NCBI GenBank assembly: GCA_965225955.1
Contig: CBDDBX010000032.1
Coordinates: 146,449-210,448, forward strand
Reading direction: 5' to 3'
From: CBDDBX01 sp965225955
GTDB lineage: Bacteria > Acidobacteriota > Aminicenantia > UBA2199
Length of the DNA: 64,000 bases
The notes beneath the pieces were generated by a model. The model saw only the letters and a list, made by a program, of their open reading frames with translations. It did not search any database and had not been told where the DNA came from. The translations under genes and the position numbers were made by a program. The first letter of the stretch is position 1, and each line of letters starts with the position of its first letter. This document shows, one piece after another, positions 28,203 to 38,185 of this stretch.

Positions 28203-29435
28203 CTATTCAGTCCATAGTTTCATGAGTTTTACAATAACTTCTGAGGATTTCTGCATATCTTCAAGAGTTATGCACTCTTTTCTTGAATGGAAATTAATAC
28301 CACCGGTAAAAATATTGGGGCAGGGAATACCCATAAAACTCAGACGTGCACCATCGGTACCACCTCTTATTACTTTACGTACAGGTTCAACCCCTGCAAG
28401 TTCAATAGCTTTGACAGCTTTTTCAGTTATTTCAGGGTGGTTTTTCAGAACCTGATACATGTTTCTGTAAGATTCGATAACCTTAACAGAAATTCTTGAA
28501 CCTTTCCATTCAGCTTCTGTCTCTTTGCAGATCTTTTTAATATATTCTGCCTTTGCCTCAAGACCATCATTGTCAAAGTCTCTTATGAGGAATTTTATAG
28601 TAACCTGTTCACTTCCACCACTGAAGTGGTGAGGGTGAACATAACCTTCTCTGTTTTCTGTGGTTTCCGGTGAAAGAGAATCCTTTGGCAGTTTATCAAC
28701 AAGTGATGCAGCAACTTTTATTGCATTAACGAGCTTGTTTTTAGCATAGCCGGGGTGAACGTTGATTCCGTCAATAGTCAATTCTACAGTGTCAGCACAG
28801 AAGGTTTCGTTTTCGATAACTCCCAGTTTGTCGCCATCAATTGTGTAGCCAAAATCTGCATTGATCTCTTCAGCAGTTATTCTTTCAGTTCCTCTTCCAA
28901 CCTCTTCGTCCGGTGTAAAAAGAATTCTGATTTCAGGTCTGGGAATATCTTCATTATTGATGAGATATTCTACAGCTGTGATGATCTCAGTTATACCGGC
29001 TTTATTATCAGCTCCCAGAAGCGTTGAACCATCAGTAGTAATAAGGGTGTGACCAACTTTTTCTTTAAGAACCGGATTCTCTTCAACAGAGAGTGTTACA
29101 GGTGGCTCATCAGAGATTTTCAGATCCTTGCCATTGTAGTTTCTGTGAATCTGAGGATTAACGTTTTTACCTGATACATCCGGTGATGTATCAACGTGAG
29201 CTATAAGAGCAATGGTTGGCAGCTCTTTCTCTATATTTGATGGAAGCGTCGCAAGCACATATCCGTGCTCTGTTACTTTAACATCTTTAAGATTAAGTGA
29301 GTCCAGCTCTTCTTTAAGCAGATTTATAAGATCATACTGTTTGGAAGTGGATGGAAATGAAGTTGATTCTTCATCTGATTGTGTGTCAATTTTTACATAT
29401 CTGAAAAAACGATCCAAAATACCTGGAAATTCCAT
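28203..29435 (-). CDS. pepT: Peptidase T (tripeptide aminopeptidase)
   Basis: Zinc-dependent cytosolic M20B peptidase that removes N-terminal residues from tripeptides. The 410-residue protein has the family metal and catalytic motifs: HVDTSPD (His80, Asp82), GADNKAG (Asp143), TPDEEVG (Glu177 catalytic, Glu178 metal), a later YTIDGD segment (Asp metal ligand) and FTGGINFHSRKE near the C-terminus (His ligand). Length is typical. TAGGAGGAAT precedes the ATG. First gene of a two-gene transcript with the AAA+ ATPase. Confidence 0.95.
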   Translation of the reverse strand: MEFPGILDRFFRYVKIDTQSDEESTSFPSTSKQYDLINLLKEELDSLNLKDVKVTEHGYVLATLPSNIEKELPTIALIAHVDTSPDVSGKNVNPQIHRNYNGKDLKISDEPPVTLSVEENPVLKEKVGHTLITTDGSTLLGADNKAGITEIITAVEYLINNEDIPRPEIRILFTPDEEVGRGTERITAEEINADFGYTIDGDKLGVIENETFCADTVELTIDGINVHPGYAKNKLVNAIKVAASLVDKLPKDSLSPETTENREGYVHPHHFSGGSEQVTIKFLIRDFDNDGLEAKAEYIKKICKETEAEWKGSRISVKVIESYRNMYQVLKNHPEITEKAVKAIELAGVEPVRKVIRGGTDGARLSFMGIPCPNIFTGGINFHSRKECITLEDMQKSSEVIVKLMKLWTE

Positions 29436-29656
29436 AATTCCTCCTATGTGTCAGGTGTCGGGTTAATTATAATTTATTATTATTCAGGAAACAACTGAAA
29501 TACTGAAGCAGCATTTTCTATATTTCCCGGAGGAATCTTTTATGCATCCCGGAGAGGCCGGTTACTCTCAGCAGATTGAAAAGATAGTGTGGATTTGTTA
29601 AAATGGGCATTAACTAATGTACAATAGGATTGTACTGTCAAAAAAGGAGTTATTTA

Positions 29657-30916
29657 ATGAACTTAGTGGTCATGGGGTTACAGTGGGGAGATGAAGGTAA
29701 AGGTAAAGCTATAGATTATCTTGCTGGAGATTACGATTCAGTAGTAAGATATCAGGGTGGTCACAATGCTGGTCATACAATTTATTCAAATGGTAAAAAA
29801 GTTGTACTACATCTTCTGCCTTCCGGTATATTGACACCAGGGTCAGTATCTGTAATTGCCAAAGGAACAGTAATTAATCCACTTTCCCTTATAGAAGAAA
29901 TAAAAGAAGTGGAAGCTCTGGGCCTCAGCTGTGATAATCTGGTAATAAGCGGCGATGCGCCGGTTATTCTGCCTTTCCATCAGCAGCTGGATGAAATTTC
30001 AGAAGCGTCAAGATATGTTAAAATTGGTACTACAAAAAGAGGAATCGGGCAGTGTTACGAAGATCTTACTGCAAGACGTGCTGTTTTTATGAGAGATCTG
30101 GTAAGTGACTCTTTTGAAGATAAACTGAAACCTCTGAGTGAATATTACAATAACCTTGCAAGAGTGTGGGGAAGTAAGCCGGTTGATGAAACTTCTTATA
30201 TTAAAGAGTATATTGAAGCCGGTAAGTTTCTGAAAAAATATGTAAAAGATACAACGTGGTTGCTGAACCGTCTGAACAACGATGGAAAGAATATCCTGAT
30301 CGAGGGTGCACAGGGAGTGCTTCTTGATGTTAATCATGGCACTTATCCTTTTGTAACTTCATCAAATCCGACTGTAGGTGGTATTTTCACCGGAACCGGA
30401 CTCTCCCATAAGGCTGTTGATAAAGTTACAGGAATCTGCAAGGCTTATACAACAAGAGTTGGTGAAGGCCCATTTCCAAGTGAGCTTAAAGGCGATCTTG
30501 AAGAGGAACTCAGAGCCAAAGGTAATGAATATGGTGCTACAACCGGACGGCCCAGAAGAGTTGGCTGGCTTGATCTGGTGGCACTTAAGTATGCTGTCAT
30601 GGTTAATGGTGTGGATACACTCTTCCTGACAAAACTTGATGTTCTGACAGGTTTTGACAAAATATATGCTGTTACTGAGTATGAAGCTGATGGTGTTGAA
30701 ACTAATGAATTCCAGGTGTCACCGGAATTTCTCACATCAGTAAAGCCTGTTGTTAAGGAATTCAGAGGCTGGAACGAAGATATTGGTGGAGTAAGAAAAA
30801 GAGAAGATCTGCCTGAGGCAGCAATCGAATATATAGATTTTATTGAGAAATACGCAGGCGTTACTGTGGAATATATTTCTCTGGGAGTAAACAGGGATCA
30901 GACAATTAATTGCTGA
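29657..30916 (+). CDS. purA: Adenylosuccinate synthetase
   Basis: Makes adenylosuccinate from IMP, aspartate and GTP, the first committed step to AMP. 419 residues from the ATG that follows AAAAAGGAG; an in-frame TTG 27 bases upstream lacks support. N-terminal P-loop-like GLQWGDEGKGK, then YQGGHNAGHTIY (IMP-binding His), the GTTKRGIGQCYEDL loop, and FEGAQG-equivalent LIEGAQGVLLDVNHGTYP near residues 215-232. TTGRPRRVGWLD, the Asp loop, and the GTP site TKLDVLTG are intact. Stand-alone, with the lipoprotein gene convergent behind it. Confidence 0.96.
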   Translation: MNLVVMGLQWGDEGKGKAIDYLAGDYDSVVRYQGGHNAGHTIYSNGKKVVLHLLPSGILTPGSVSVIAKGTVINPLSLIEEIKEVEALGLSCDNLVISGDAPVILPFHQQLDEISEASRYVKIGTTKRGIGQCYEDLTARRAVFMRDLVSDSFEDKLKPLSEYYNNLARVWGSKPVDETSYIKEYIEAGKFLKKYVKDTTWLLNRLNNDGKNILIEGAQGVLLDVNHGTYPFVTSSNPTVGGIFTGTGLSHKAVDKVTGICKAYTTRVGEGPFPSELKGDLEEELRAKGNEYGATTGRPRRVGWLDLVALKYAVMVNGVDTLFLTKLDVLTGFDKIYAVTEYEADGVETNEFQVSPEFLTSVKPVVKEFRGWNEDIGGVRKREDLPEAAIEYIDFIEKYAGVTVEYISLGVNRDQTINC

Positions 30917-30920
30917 TCCC
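30894..30920. terminator. Hairpin spanning the purA stop
   Basis: GGGATCAG, a single A, the palindrome CAATTAATTG, then CTGATCCC: a nearly perfect 27-base dyad covering the last purA codons. It lies between convergent genes and may end both transcripts. No T-run. Confidence 0.5.
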
Positions 30921-30939
30921 GGCAATTACTCTGTTATAA

Positions 30940-31437
30940 TCAGTCCTCCTGCTCTTTGATGATATAATGATTCACCGCAGCAGGAGCAACAATCTGACTT
31001 TCAAAGTCGTTCTGGTCAATTACATCTGCCCGGAAGATAACTTTAGCGGGAACAAGTTCATTGAAAATATCCCCATTAATAGTTGTCGCTGGTTTGCAGA
31101 GAACTGATCCCAGTCCGTAACCAGGTGCAGATGTTGAAGTTACATCCAGTTCGAAAGAGAGAGTTTTATAGTTTTCACTGGATATTTTCATAATTGATGT
31201 ATCATCTTTGTCAAAAATCTCAAATTCCCAGTATGATAATTTACCTGCAATGTGGGTTTCGGATGCAAACTGCCCCTGAAGAGCTATGTAGCTTGTATCC
31301 TTGATAAAGTCTCTCTGGCTGTTAACTGTGATTCTGTAGACAACAAAAGAGCCTTTATCTTTCTTGCAGCCATTAAAAAGCGGCACAATTGCAAAGATAA
31401 TAATAAAAAGTTTCAAAAAAAGAGTTGATTTATTCAT
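30940..31437 (-). CDS. Putative lipoprotein of unknown function
   Basis: 165 residues with a lipoprotein signal peptide: MNKSTLFLKLFIIIFAIVP, then the lipobox LFNGC (Cys about 24). The mature part is mostly beta (FVVYRITVNSQRDFI, YWEFEIFDKDDTSIMKI). It ends in a Glu/Asp-rich tail. I recognise no domain. Convergent with purA, divergent from R7. A weak AGGTAT precedes the ATG on its strand. It could be a small surface or periplasmic lipoprotein tied to R7, but nothing in the sequence shows this. Confidence 0.7.
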   Translation of the reverse strand: MNKSTLFLKLFIIIFAIVPLFNGCKKDKGSFVVYRITVNSQRDFIKDTSYIALQGQFASETHIAGKLSYWEFEIFDKDDTSIMKISSENYKTLSFELDVTSTSAPGYGLGSVLCKPATTINGDIFNELVPAKVIFRADVIDQNDFESQIVAPAAVNHYIIKEQED

Positions 31438-31664
31438 ATATACCTCATAACTAAGTAATAGTATTATATATCACAGGGAAGTTCTTTTTCGCAACTGTTA
31501 ATTATTCAGATAAATTCAAAAAACCGTACTATATCTTCGGGGATTTGTGGAATTTACTGTGGTTAACTACGCTAAGTTGCTTATCTGTTCAAATATTTGG
31601 TTTGATTTGTAGGAAAAAAAAAGAGATAGCAGATAAAATGGGGGTTTCTGAAAATTTATACTGT

Positions 31665-31680
31665 TGGAAAGAGAATTGCT
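31665..31680 (+). promoter_or_regulatory. Sigma-54 promoter of R7
   Basis: TGGAAAGAGAATTGCT: GG at 31666-31667 and GC at 31678-31679, 10-base spacing. It lies only 38 bases before the TTG start of R7. Confidence 0.75.
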
Positions 31681-31716
31681 TGAGTATAGGCGTTGGAATT
31701 AAAAAAGGAGGCTAAT

Positions 31717-34554
31717 TTGTTTAGAAAAATTACTATTTTAACACTAAGCATTTTGCTCCTGTCTGCTTTTGGTTTTTCACAGCTTAATCAGACAGGTTCA
31801 CTTAAAGGTGTCGTTACTTCTCCAGATGGAAGTCCGCTTCCTGGAGTACTGGTAACACTTAAATCACCTAAACTGGTTGTCCAGAAAATGGAAACCATTA
31901 CAAACGAAAATGGTAGATACCGTTTTATGGGTCTCTATCCAGGTCTTTACGAGATTACTTATGCTATGGAAGGTATGAGTACTGTCGTTAGAAAAGGCAT
32001 AAAGGTAGAAGTTGGTAAAACTTTTGCAGTTGATGTTGCTCTTCAGCTTGGTAAAATTGAAGAAAATATTATTGTTGAAGGTCAGTCACCTACTATTGAC
32101 AGACAGTCTACAACTAAATCAGCTAACCTTGACTCAGAATATCTCTCATCTATTCCTGCACTGAGAACTGTTAATGAATTCCTTAACATGACTCCTGGTG
32201 TAAATGATAATACTGCTTTTGGTGGTAGTGTAAGAGATAACGTTTATAACCTTGATGGTGTTAACCTCAACGACCCTACAGTTGGTACACAGGGTGTTTT
32301 CTTCGGTATGGATATTATGGAAGAAATCTCAGTACAGACTGGTGGTCTTTCAGCGCAGTACAGTGCTAAAGGTGCTAATCTGAACGTTGTTACAAAGTCA
32401 GGTGGTAACAAACTTACCGGTTCTGCTGTTGTATATTACAGACACAAAAGCCTGAAATCAGACAACACTAAGGGAACTCCTCTTGAAGGAACAACCGGTG
32501 GTGCTAAGTATGAACTGGAGCCAGGTGTATCAATCGGTGGTCCAATCATCAAAGATAAACTGTGGTTCTTCGGAAACTTCAGTTTCAATAAGAGAGAAAC
32601 TTTTGTAAATGGTTACCCTCTGGCTGAAGACCTTTCTGGTCCTGCTGCAAAATCAATCGCAAGAGATGATTACAGACCTTATCCATACTTTAAATTAACT
32701 TTCCAGCCTGCACAGGGTGATAAGTTCTTTGTTTCATACAACTATTCAGATATTGAAACAGATCACAGAGGCGCAACCAAATATACTACTGAGAATGCAA
32801 CAAGAAAACAGACTACACCAACTCATGTTTTCTCAGCTCAGTGGACTCACACATTTGGCACAAGCTTCATTACAAACCTGAAAGCTTCTATTGTAAGATC
32901 ACAGTTTGACATGGTTACAAAAACCACTGAAATTCCAAAAGGCGATTCTCTTACAAGAAACAGCTGGGGAAATGCAACAAACAATGACAGAAACAAGAGA
33001 GACAGAACTCAGATCAACTTTGACGGAACTCTTTTTGTAGAAGAGCTTGCTGGTTCACATGAAGTTGTATTCGGTGGTGAACTTATGTTCTCAGAAACAG
33101 GTCGTAAAATCGAATATACTGCAGATTTTAAAGATCCAAGCACTGGCTGGGGTACTTATGTATGGCAGTATTACGGTGGAGATCCTTACTATGCAGACTA
33201 TGACAAACCAATGGATCAGAAACAGAAGATCAATATCTTCTCAGCTTTCGTTAACGATACATGGAATGTTTCAAAGAATCTGACATTAAATCTGGGTGCA
33301 AGACTTACTCATCAGAAAGGTATCATCCCTAAACAGGGGCTTGATGGTGGTAGCGGATATCTTGCTGAGCACCTTCTTGGTCAGAAATATCCTTACGATG
33401 TAAGAGTAGAAAAAGAGTTTACAGCACTTAAATGGACTGATATTGCTCCAAGAATCTCAGCTATCTATGACATCTTCAGTGATGGTACAACTCTGCTGAA
33501 AGCAAGTTACAGTCGTTACACAGGCGATATGCTGGCTGACTACTATGGCTCAATGAACCCTAACCAGTGGATTTACTACTATGGTCCATTTGATCCGAAC
33601 ACAGGTATCACTACTGGTGTTTATGGTATCAGTACAATTAATCCATCAAAATCAAAATATGGAAACCACGAAGCTAAATCACCATATTCAGATGAAATCG
33701 TAATTGGTATTGAGAGAGAGCTTACAAACGATATCTCAGTTTCAGCAAGATTCCTGAAAAAATGGTATAAGAGAAACATCGAAGATGTTGATGCAAGTGC
33801 TCTTGATATCGACAAGCTTATGAATGATGGTGAACTGGTCTGGACTAACTATGAGAAAGTAACTGTAAAAGACCCACACAATGGTCAGGATATTACTTTC
33901 TGGAACAGAAAAGAGCTGAAAGCTTCAGAACTCTACATTCTGAACCCTCCAAATTCAGACAGAAAGTTTACTGGTGTTGAGTTAACTCTTAACAAACGTT
34001 TCTCAAACAACTGGTCAGTTAATTTGAGTTATGTTTACTCTAAAAACGAAGGTCTTATCGGTACATCATTCAACAGATCTACTGGTAGCGGCGGACTTTA
34101 CAATAATCCTAACAACCACGTAAATGCTGAAGGTAAAGATGAAAACGAAAGAACTCACGTTCTGAAAGCTTCTGGTATGTACAGATTGCCTTTCGATATT
34201 AATGTTGGTTTCTTTGCTAACCTGAGATCAGGTTTCAGAACTACAAGAACTGTTTCTGCAAAAGCTCTTAATCTTGATTTGAGTCAGGGTAATGCTACAG
34301 TTAATGCTGAAAGTAGAGGTAGTTATAAGATGCCTACAAGATTTACTCTTGACATCAAAGTTGAGAAAGTATTCAGAATTGGCAAATTTAACATCAGAGG
34401 TTTTGTTGATATCTTCAACGTATTCAATGAAAGCACAAAAACCGGCGTATGGACAAACTCAAGTACAGCTGGCGGTTCAAACCCACAGCTTTGGGAAATG
34501 ACTGCGATTGCTGCGCCAAGAATTTTCCGCCTTGGTGCTAAATTTGAATTCTAA
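31717..34554 (+). CDS. Oar-type TonB-dependent receptor R7 (second family)
   Basis: 945 residues from a TTG start 5 bases after AAAAAAGGAGG; an in-frame TTG 24 bases upstream would lie before the ribosome site. Signal peptide ends AFGFSQ. A carboxypeptidase-regulatory-like domain (about 20-100, GRYRFMGLYPGLYEI), an ENIIVEGQSP TonB-box-like stretch, a plug (about 115-220, QYSAKGANLNVVTKSGG) and a barrel ending LGAKFEF follow. It differs clearly from R1-R6 in barrel and length. Nearly identical to R8. Strong codon bias suggests high expression. Confidence 0.9.
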   Translation: MFRKITILTLSILLLSAFGFSQLNQTGSLKGVVTSPDGSPLPGVLVTLKSPKLVVQKMETITNENGRYRFMGLYPGLYEITYAMEGMSTVVRKGIKVEVGKTFAVDVALQLGKIEENIIVEGQSPTIDRQSTTKSANLDSEYLSSIPALRTVNEFLNMTPGVNDNTAFGGSVRDNVYNLDGVNLNDPTVGTQGVFFGMDIMEEISVQTGGLSAQYSAKGANLNVVTKSGGNKLTGSAVVYYRHKSLKSDNTKGTPLEGTTGGAKYELEPGVSIGGPIIKDKLWFFGNFSFNKRETFVNGYPLAEDLSGPAAKSIARDDYRPYPYFKLTFQPAQGDKFFVSYNYSDIETDHRGATKYTTENATRKQTTPTHVFSAQWTHTFGTSFITNLKASIVRSQFDMVTKTTEIPKGDSLTRNSWGNATNNDRNKRDRTQINFDGTLFVEELAGSHEVVFGGELMFSETGRKIEYTADFKDPSTGWGTYVWQYYGGDPYYADYDKPMDQKQKINIFSAFVNDTWNVSKNLTLNLGARLTHQKGIIPKQGLDGGSGYLAEHLLGQKYPYDVRVEKEFTALKWTDIAPRISAIYDIFSDGTTLLKASYSRYTGDMLADYYGSMNPNQWIYYYGPFDPNTGITTGVYGISTINPSKSKYGNHEAKSPYSDEIVIGIERELTNDISVSARFLKKWYKRNIEDVDASALDIDKLMNDGELVWTNYEKVTVKDPHNGQDITFWNRKELKASELYILNPPNSDRKFTGVELTLNKRFSNNWSVNLSYVYSKNEGLIGTSFNRSTGSGGLYNNPNNHVNAEGKDENERTHVLKASGMYRLPFDINVGFFANLRSGFRTTRTVSAKALNLDLSQGNATVNAESRGSYKMPTRFTLDIKVEKVFRIGKFNIRGFVDIFNVFNESTKTGVWTNSSTAGGSNPQLWEMTAIAAPRIFRLGAKFEF

Positions 34555-34580
34555 TCAGTTTTCAGAAAAACACTAAATAT

Positions 34581-34613
34581 AAAGCCCGGATTTCTTATCC
34601 GGGCTTTTTTTTT
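34581..34613 (+). terminator. Intrinsic terminator of R7
   Basis: AAAGCCCGGAT pairs with ATCCGGGCTTT (11 bp, 5-base loop), followed by six further T. The best classical terminator in the window. Confidence 0.92.
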
Positions 34614-35244
34614 ATAATCAAAAATATCCCCTTCAAAAAAGATCTCAAAGTGTATACGTCTGAAAGCAACCAGTAAAACCAGTAACGACAGTTTTCTCGC
34701 AAGCTTGCGACTGGCAAAGCCATGATAATGATAAAGAACAGTCTTCGCTTTCAGTTATTCCCTGGCAAGCAGGTGATTTAATAAGTTGTTGTTTTTCCTG
34801 CTTCTGAGTTCATTACAACTTGTTAACGATATTCAGATCTTTTTTTGCCCAAACCTGTACATGTCTCGGTTTGTCACTGTTCTTTGTGTGACTTAATGAT
34901 AGAATAGCTGTCTTTCTGAATTCTTATCAGAAAGAATACTAAAGGGGCATCCTGCCAGAGGTTAGCTGGAAATCAGATCAGCCTGAAAAAATTTGGAAAC
35001 AATTGACTGGGAATGAGAATTTTGTTTCATTAATCATGAATTGCGTGATTGCAGTCTGCTTTAGCGTTCTTCTAATTTTTGATTCTGTTTTGTAAATTCA
35101 CTAAATCGAAATTTTCCATCAAATATTTGCAAAAACCTCTGTTTTTCTGGTAGATCTACTGTTTTTGTTCATGGATTTGGAGTTAATTTGGGGTTTAGGT
35201 ATGTTAAAGTAGCCCTGATCAGGCTTCTGGTAAATGTTGTCTGT
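34614..35244. other. R7-R8 spacer with two dyads
   Basis: Part of a 739-base gap without an ORF. It contains the 14-bp palindrome TCGCAAGCTTGCGA (34697-34710) and a 9-bp stem TCTTTCTGA/TCAGAAAGA (34911-34935). A TTTGTCAC also occurs at about 34870, but 370 bases from the promoter. A small RNA or remnant is possible. Confidence 0.4.
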
Positions 35245-35261
35245 TGGCATAGTAATTGCAT
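35245..35261 (+). promoter_or_regulatory. Sigma-54 promoter of R8
   Basis: TGGCATAGTAATTGCAT: GG at 35246-35247 and GC at 35258-35259, 10-base spacing. It lies 32 bases before the R8 start. Confidence 0.85.
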
Positions 35262-35293
35262 CTACATTTCAGCTAAACTAAAAGGAGGTTGAA

Positions 35294-38128
35294 TTGTTAA
35301 AAAAAATTACTATTTTAATGTTAAGTGTTATCTTTTTGTCAGTATTCGGCTTTTCGCAGTTGAATCAGACAGGTTCACTTAAAGGTGTTGTTACTTCTCC
35401 AGATGGAAGTCCGCTTCCTGGTGTGTTGGTAACACTTAAATCACCTAAACTGGTTGTCCGGAAAATGGAAACCATTACAAACGAAAATGGCAGATACCGT
35501 TTTGTGGGTCTCTATCCAGGTCTTTACGAGATTACTTATGCTATGGAAGGCATGAGTACTGTCGTTAGAAAAGGCATAAAGGTAGAAGTTGGTAAAACTT
35601 TTGCAGTTGATGTTGCTCTTCAGCTTGGTAAAATTGAAGAGAATATTATTGTTGAAGGTCAGTCACCTACTATTGACAGACAGTCTACAACTAAATCAAC
35701 TAACCTTGACTCAGAATATCTCTCATCTATTCCTGCACTGAGAACTGTTAATGAATTCCTTAACATGACTCCTGGTGTAAATGATAATACTGCTTTTGGT
35801 GGTAGTGTAAGAGATAATGTATACAAGCTGGATGGTGTTAACCTTAATGATCCCGCAGTAGGTACACAGGGTGTTTTCTTTGGTATGGATATTATGGAAG
35901 AAATCTCAGTGCAGACTGGCGGTCTTTCAGCTCAGTACAGTGCTAAAGGTGCTAATCTGAACGTTGTTACAAAATCAGGTGGTAACAAACTTACAGGTTC
36001 AGCTGTAGTTTACTACAGACACGAAAGTCTGAAATCAGACAACACTAAGGGAACTCCTCTTGAAGGAACAGCTGGTGGTGCTAAGTATGAACTGGAACCT
36101 GGTGTCTCAATTGGTGGTCCAATTATCAAAGATAAACTGTGGTTCTTTGGTAACTTCAGTTTTAACAAAAGAGAAAATTTTGTAAATGGATATCCTCTGA
36201 AAGCTGATCTTTCAGGTCCAGATAAAGCAGTTGCTGTAGATAACTACAGACCATATCCATATTTCAAATTAACTTTTCAGCCTGCACAGAGTGACAAATT
36301 CTTTGTTTCATACAACTATTCTGATATTGAAACAGATCACAGAGACCCAAGCAAAAACGTTACTGAAGATGTAACAAGAAAACAGACTACTCCTACTCAC
36401 GTATTCTCAGCGCAGTGGACACATACCTTCGGTACAAGTTTTATCACAAATCTGAAAGCTTCTATAGTAAGATCAAAATTTGATTTAATAACAAAGACTA
36501 CAGAAATTCCGAAATCTGATTCTCTGACTAATTACAGCTGGGGGAATGGCAACTTTGATGATATGTATAAGAGAGACAGAACTCAGATCAACTTTGATGG
36601 AACACTTTTTGTAGAAGATTTTGGTGGTTCACATGAAGTTGTATTCGGTGGTGAGCTGATGTTCTCAGAAACAGGTCGTAAAGTAGGATATAGTGCAGCC
36701 TTCAAGGACCCAAGCACTGGCTGGGGTACTTATGTATGGCAGTATTATGATGGAGATCCGTACTATGCTGATTATGACAAACCAATGGATCAGAAGCAGA
36801 AGATCAATATCTTCTCGGCTTTCGTTAATGATACATGGAATGTTTCAAAGAACCTTACAGTAAACCTCGGTGCAAGACTTACTCATCAGGAAGGTATTAT
36901 TCCTAAACAGGGTCTTGATGGTGGTAGCGGATATCTTGCTGAACACCTTCTTGGTCAGAAATATCCTTACGATGTAAGAGTAGAAAAAGAGTTTACAGCA
37001 CTTAAATGGACTGATATTGCTCCAAGAATCTCAGCTATCTATGACATCTTCAGTAATGGTACGACTCTGCTGAAAGCAAGTTACAGTCGTTACACAGGTG
37101 ATATGCTATCTGACTACTATGGTTCAATGAATCCTAACCAGTGGTTATACTACTACGGGCCATTTGACCCGAACACAGGTATTACTACTGGTGTTTATGG
37201 AATCAGTACAATTAATCCTTCGAAGGCCAAATATGGAAACCACGAAGCTAAATCACCATATTCAGATGAAATCGTAATTGGTATTGAGAGAGAACTTACT
37301 AACGATATCTCAGTTTCAGCAAGATTCCTGAAAAAATGGTACAAGAGAAACATCGAAGATGTTGATGCAAGTGCTCTTGATATCGACAAGCTTATGAATG
37401 ATGGTGAACTGGTCTGGACTAACTATGAGAAAGTAATCGTAAAAGATCCACACAACGGTCAGGATATTACTTTCTGGAACAGAAAAGAGCTTAAAGCAGC
37501 TGATATTTATATTCTGAACCCTCCTGGAGCGGACAGAAAATTCACTGGTGTTGAGTTAACTCTTAACAAACGTTTCTCAAACAACTGGTCAGTTAATGTA
37601 AGTTATGTTTATTCTAAAAACGAAGGCCTTATCGGTACATCATTCAACAGATCTACTGGTAGCGGCGGACTTTACAATAATCCTAACAACCACGTAAATG
37701 CTGAAGGTAAAGATGAAAACGAAAGAACTCACGTTCTGAAAGCTTCTGGTATGTACAGATTGCCTTTCGATATTAATGTTGGTTTTTTTGCTAACCTGAG
37801 ATCTGGCTTCAGAACTACAAGAACTGTTTCTGCAAAAGCTCTGGGTCTGAAACTTTCTCAAGGAGATGCTGCAGTTAATGCTGAAAGTAGAGGTAGTTAT
37901 AAGATGCCTACAAGATTTACTCTTGACATCAAAGTAGAGAAGGTATTCAGAATTGGCAAATTTAACCTCAGAGGTTTTGTTGATATCTTCAACGTATTCA
38001 ATGAAAGTACAAAAATTCGTACGTGGAGAAACTCAAGTACAGCTGGCGGTTCAAACCCACAGCTTTGGGAAATGACTGCGATTGCTGCGCCAAGAATTTT
38101 CCGCCTTGGTGCAAAATTTGAATTCTAA
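35294..38128 (+). CDS. Oar-type TonB-dependent receptor R8 (second family)
   Basis: 944 residues, TTG start after AAAGGAGG; no ATG or GTG is available nearby, and the signal peptide (ending VFGFSQ) begins here. It is nearly identical to R7 in the N-terminal domain, plug and C-terminal third. Differences cluster in barrel loops (for example DPSKNVTEDVTRK against GATKYTTENATRK, and FDDMYKRDR against NNDRNKRDR). Identical nucleotide blocks such as 37628-37785 alternate with diverged ones. The pair is a tandem duplication kept similar by conversion, with variation at likely surface loops. Confidence 0.9.
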   Translation: MLKKITILMLSVIFLSVFGFSQLNQTGSLKGVVTSPDGSPLPGVLVTLKSPKLVVRKMETITNENGRYRFVGLYPGLYEITYAMEGMSTVVRKGIKVEVGKTFAVDVALQLGKIEENIIVEGQSPTIDRQSTTKSTNLDSEYLSSIPALRTVNEFLNMTPGVNDNTAFGGSVRDNVYKLDGVNLNDPAVGTQGVFFGMDIMEEISVQTGGLSAQYSAKGANLNVVTKSGGNKLTGSAVVYYRHESLKSDNTKGTPLEGTAGGAKYELEPGVSIGGPIIKDKLWFFGNFSFNKRENFVNGYPLKADLSGPDKAVAVDNYRPYPYFKLTFQPAQSDKFFVSYNYSDIETDHRDPSKNVTEDVTRKQTTPTHVFSAQWTHTFGTSFITNLKASIVRSKFDLITKTTEIPKSDSLTNYSWGNGNFDDMYKRDRTQINFDGTLFVEDFGGSHEVVFGGELMFSETGRKVGYSAAFKDPSTGWGTYVWQYYDGDPYYADYDKPMDQKQKINIFSAFVNDTWNVSKNLTVNLGARLTHQEGIIPKQGLDGGSGYLAEHLLGQKYPYDVRVEKEFTALKWTDIAPRISAIYDIFSNGTTLLKASYSRYTGDMLSDYYGSMNPNQWLYYYGPFDPNTGITTGVYGISTINPSKAKYGNHEAKSPYSDEIVIGIERELTNDISVSARFLKKWYKRNIEDVDASALDIDKLMNDGELVWTNYEKVIVKDPHNGQDITFWNRKELKAADIYILNPPGADRKFTGVELTLNKRFSNNWSVNVSYVYSKNEGLIGTSFNRSTGSGGLYNNPNNHVNAEGKDENERTHVLKASGMYRLPFDINVGFFANLRSGFRTTRTVSAKALGLKLSQGDAAVNAESRGSYKMPTRFTLDIKVEKVFRIGKFNLRGFVDIFNVFNESTKIRTWRNSSTAGGSNPQLWEMTAIAAPRIFRLGAKFEF

Positions 38129-38158
38129 TTAGTTTCTAAACAAATTAACAACATAATA

Positions 38159-38185
38159 GCCCGGACTTCGGTTCGGGTTTTTTTT
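38159..38185 (+). terminator. Intrinsic terminator of R8
   Basis: CCCGGA pairs with TTCGGG (one G-T pair) and closes on a C-UUCG-G tetraloop, followed by nine T. Confidence 0.85.

Noticed and set aside
34697..34935. Transfer RNA or known riboswitch in the R7-R8 spacer
   Set aside because: Only isolated dyads are present; no cloverleaf or conserved riboswitch core was seen.
5401..38128. CRISPR-like or short tandem repeats in the array
   Set aside because: The repetition is of whole ~3-kb genes; no short direct repeats with unique spacers occur.
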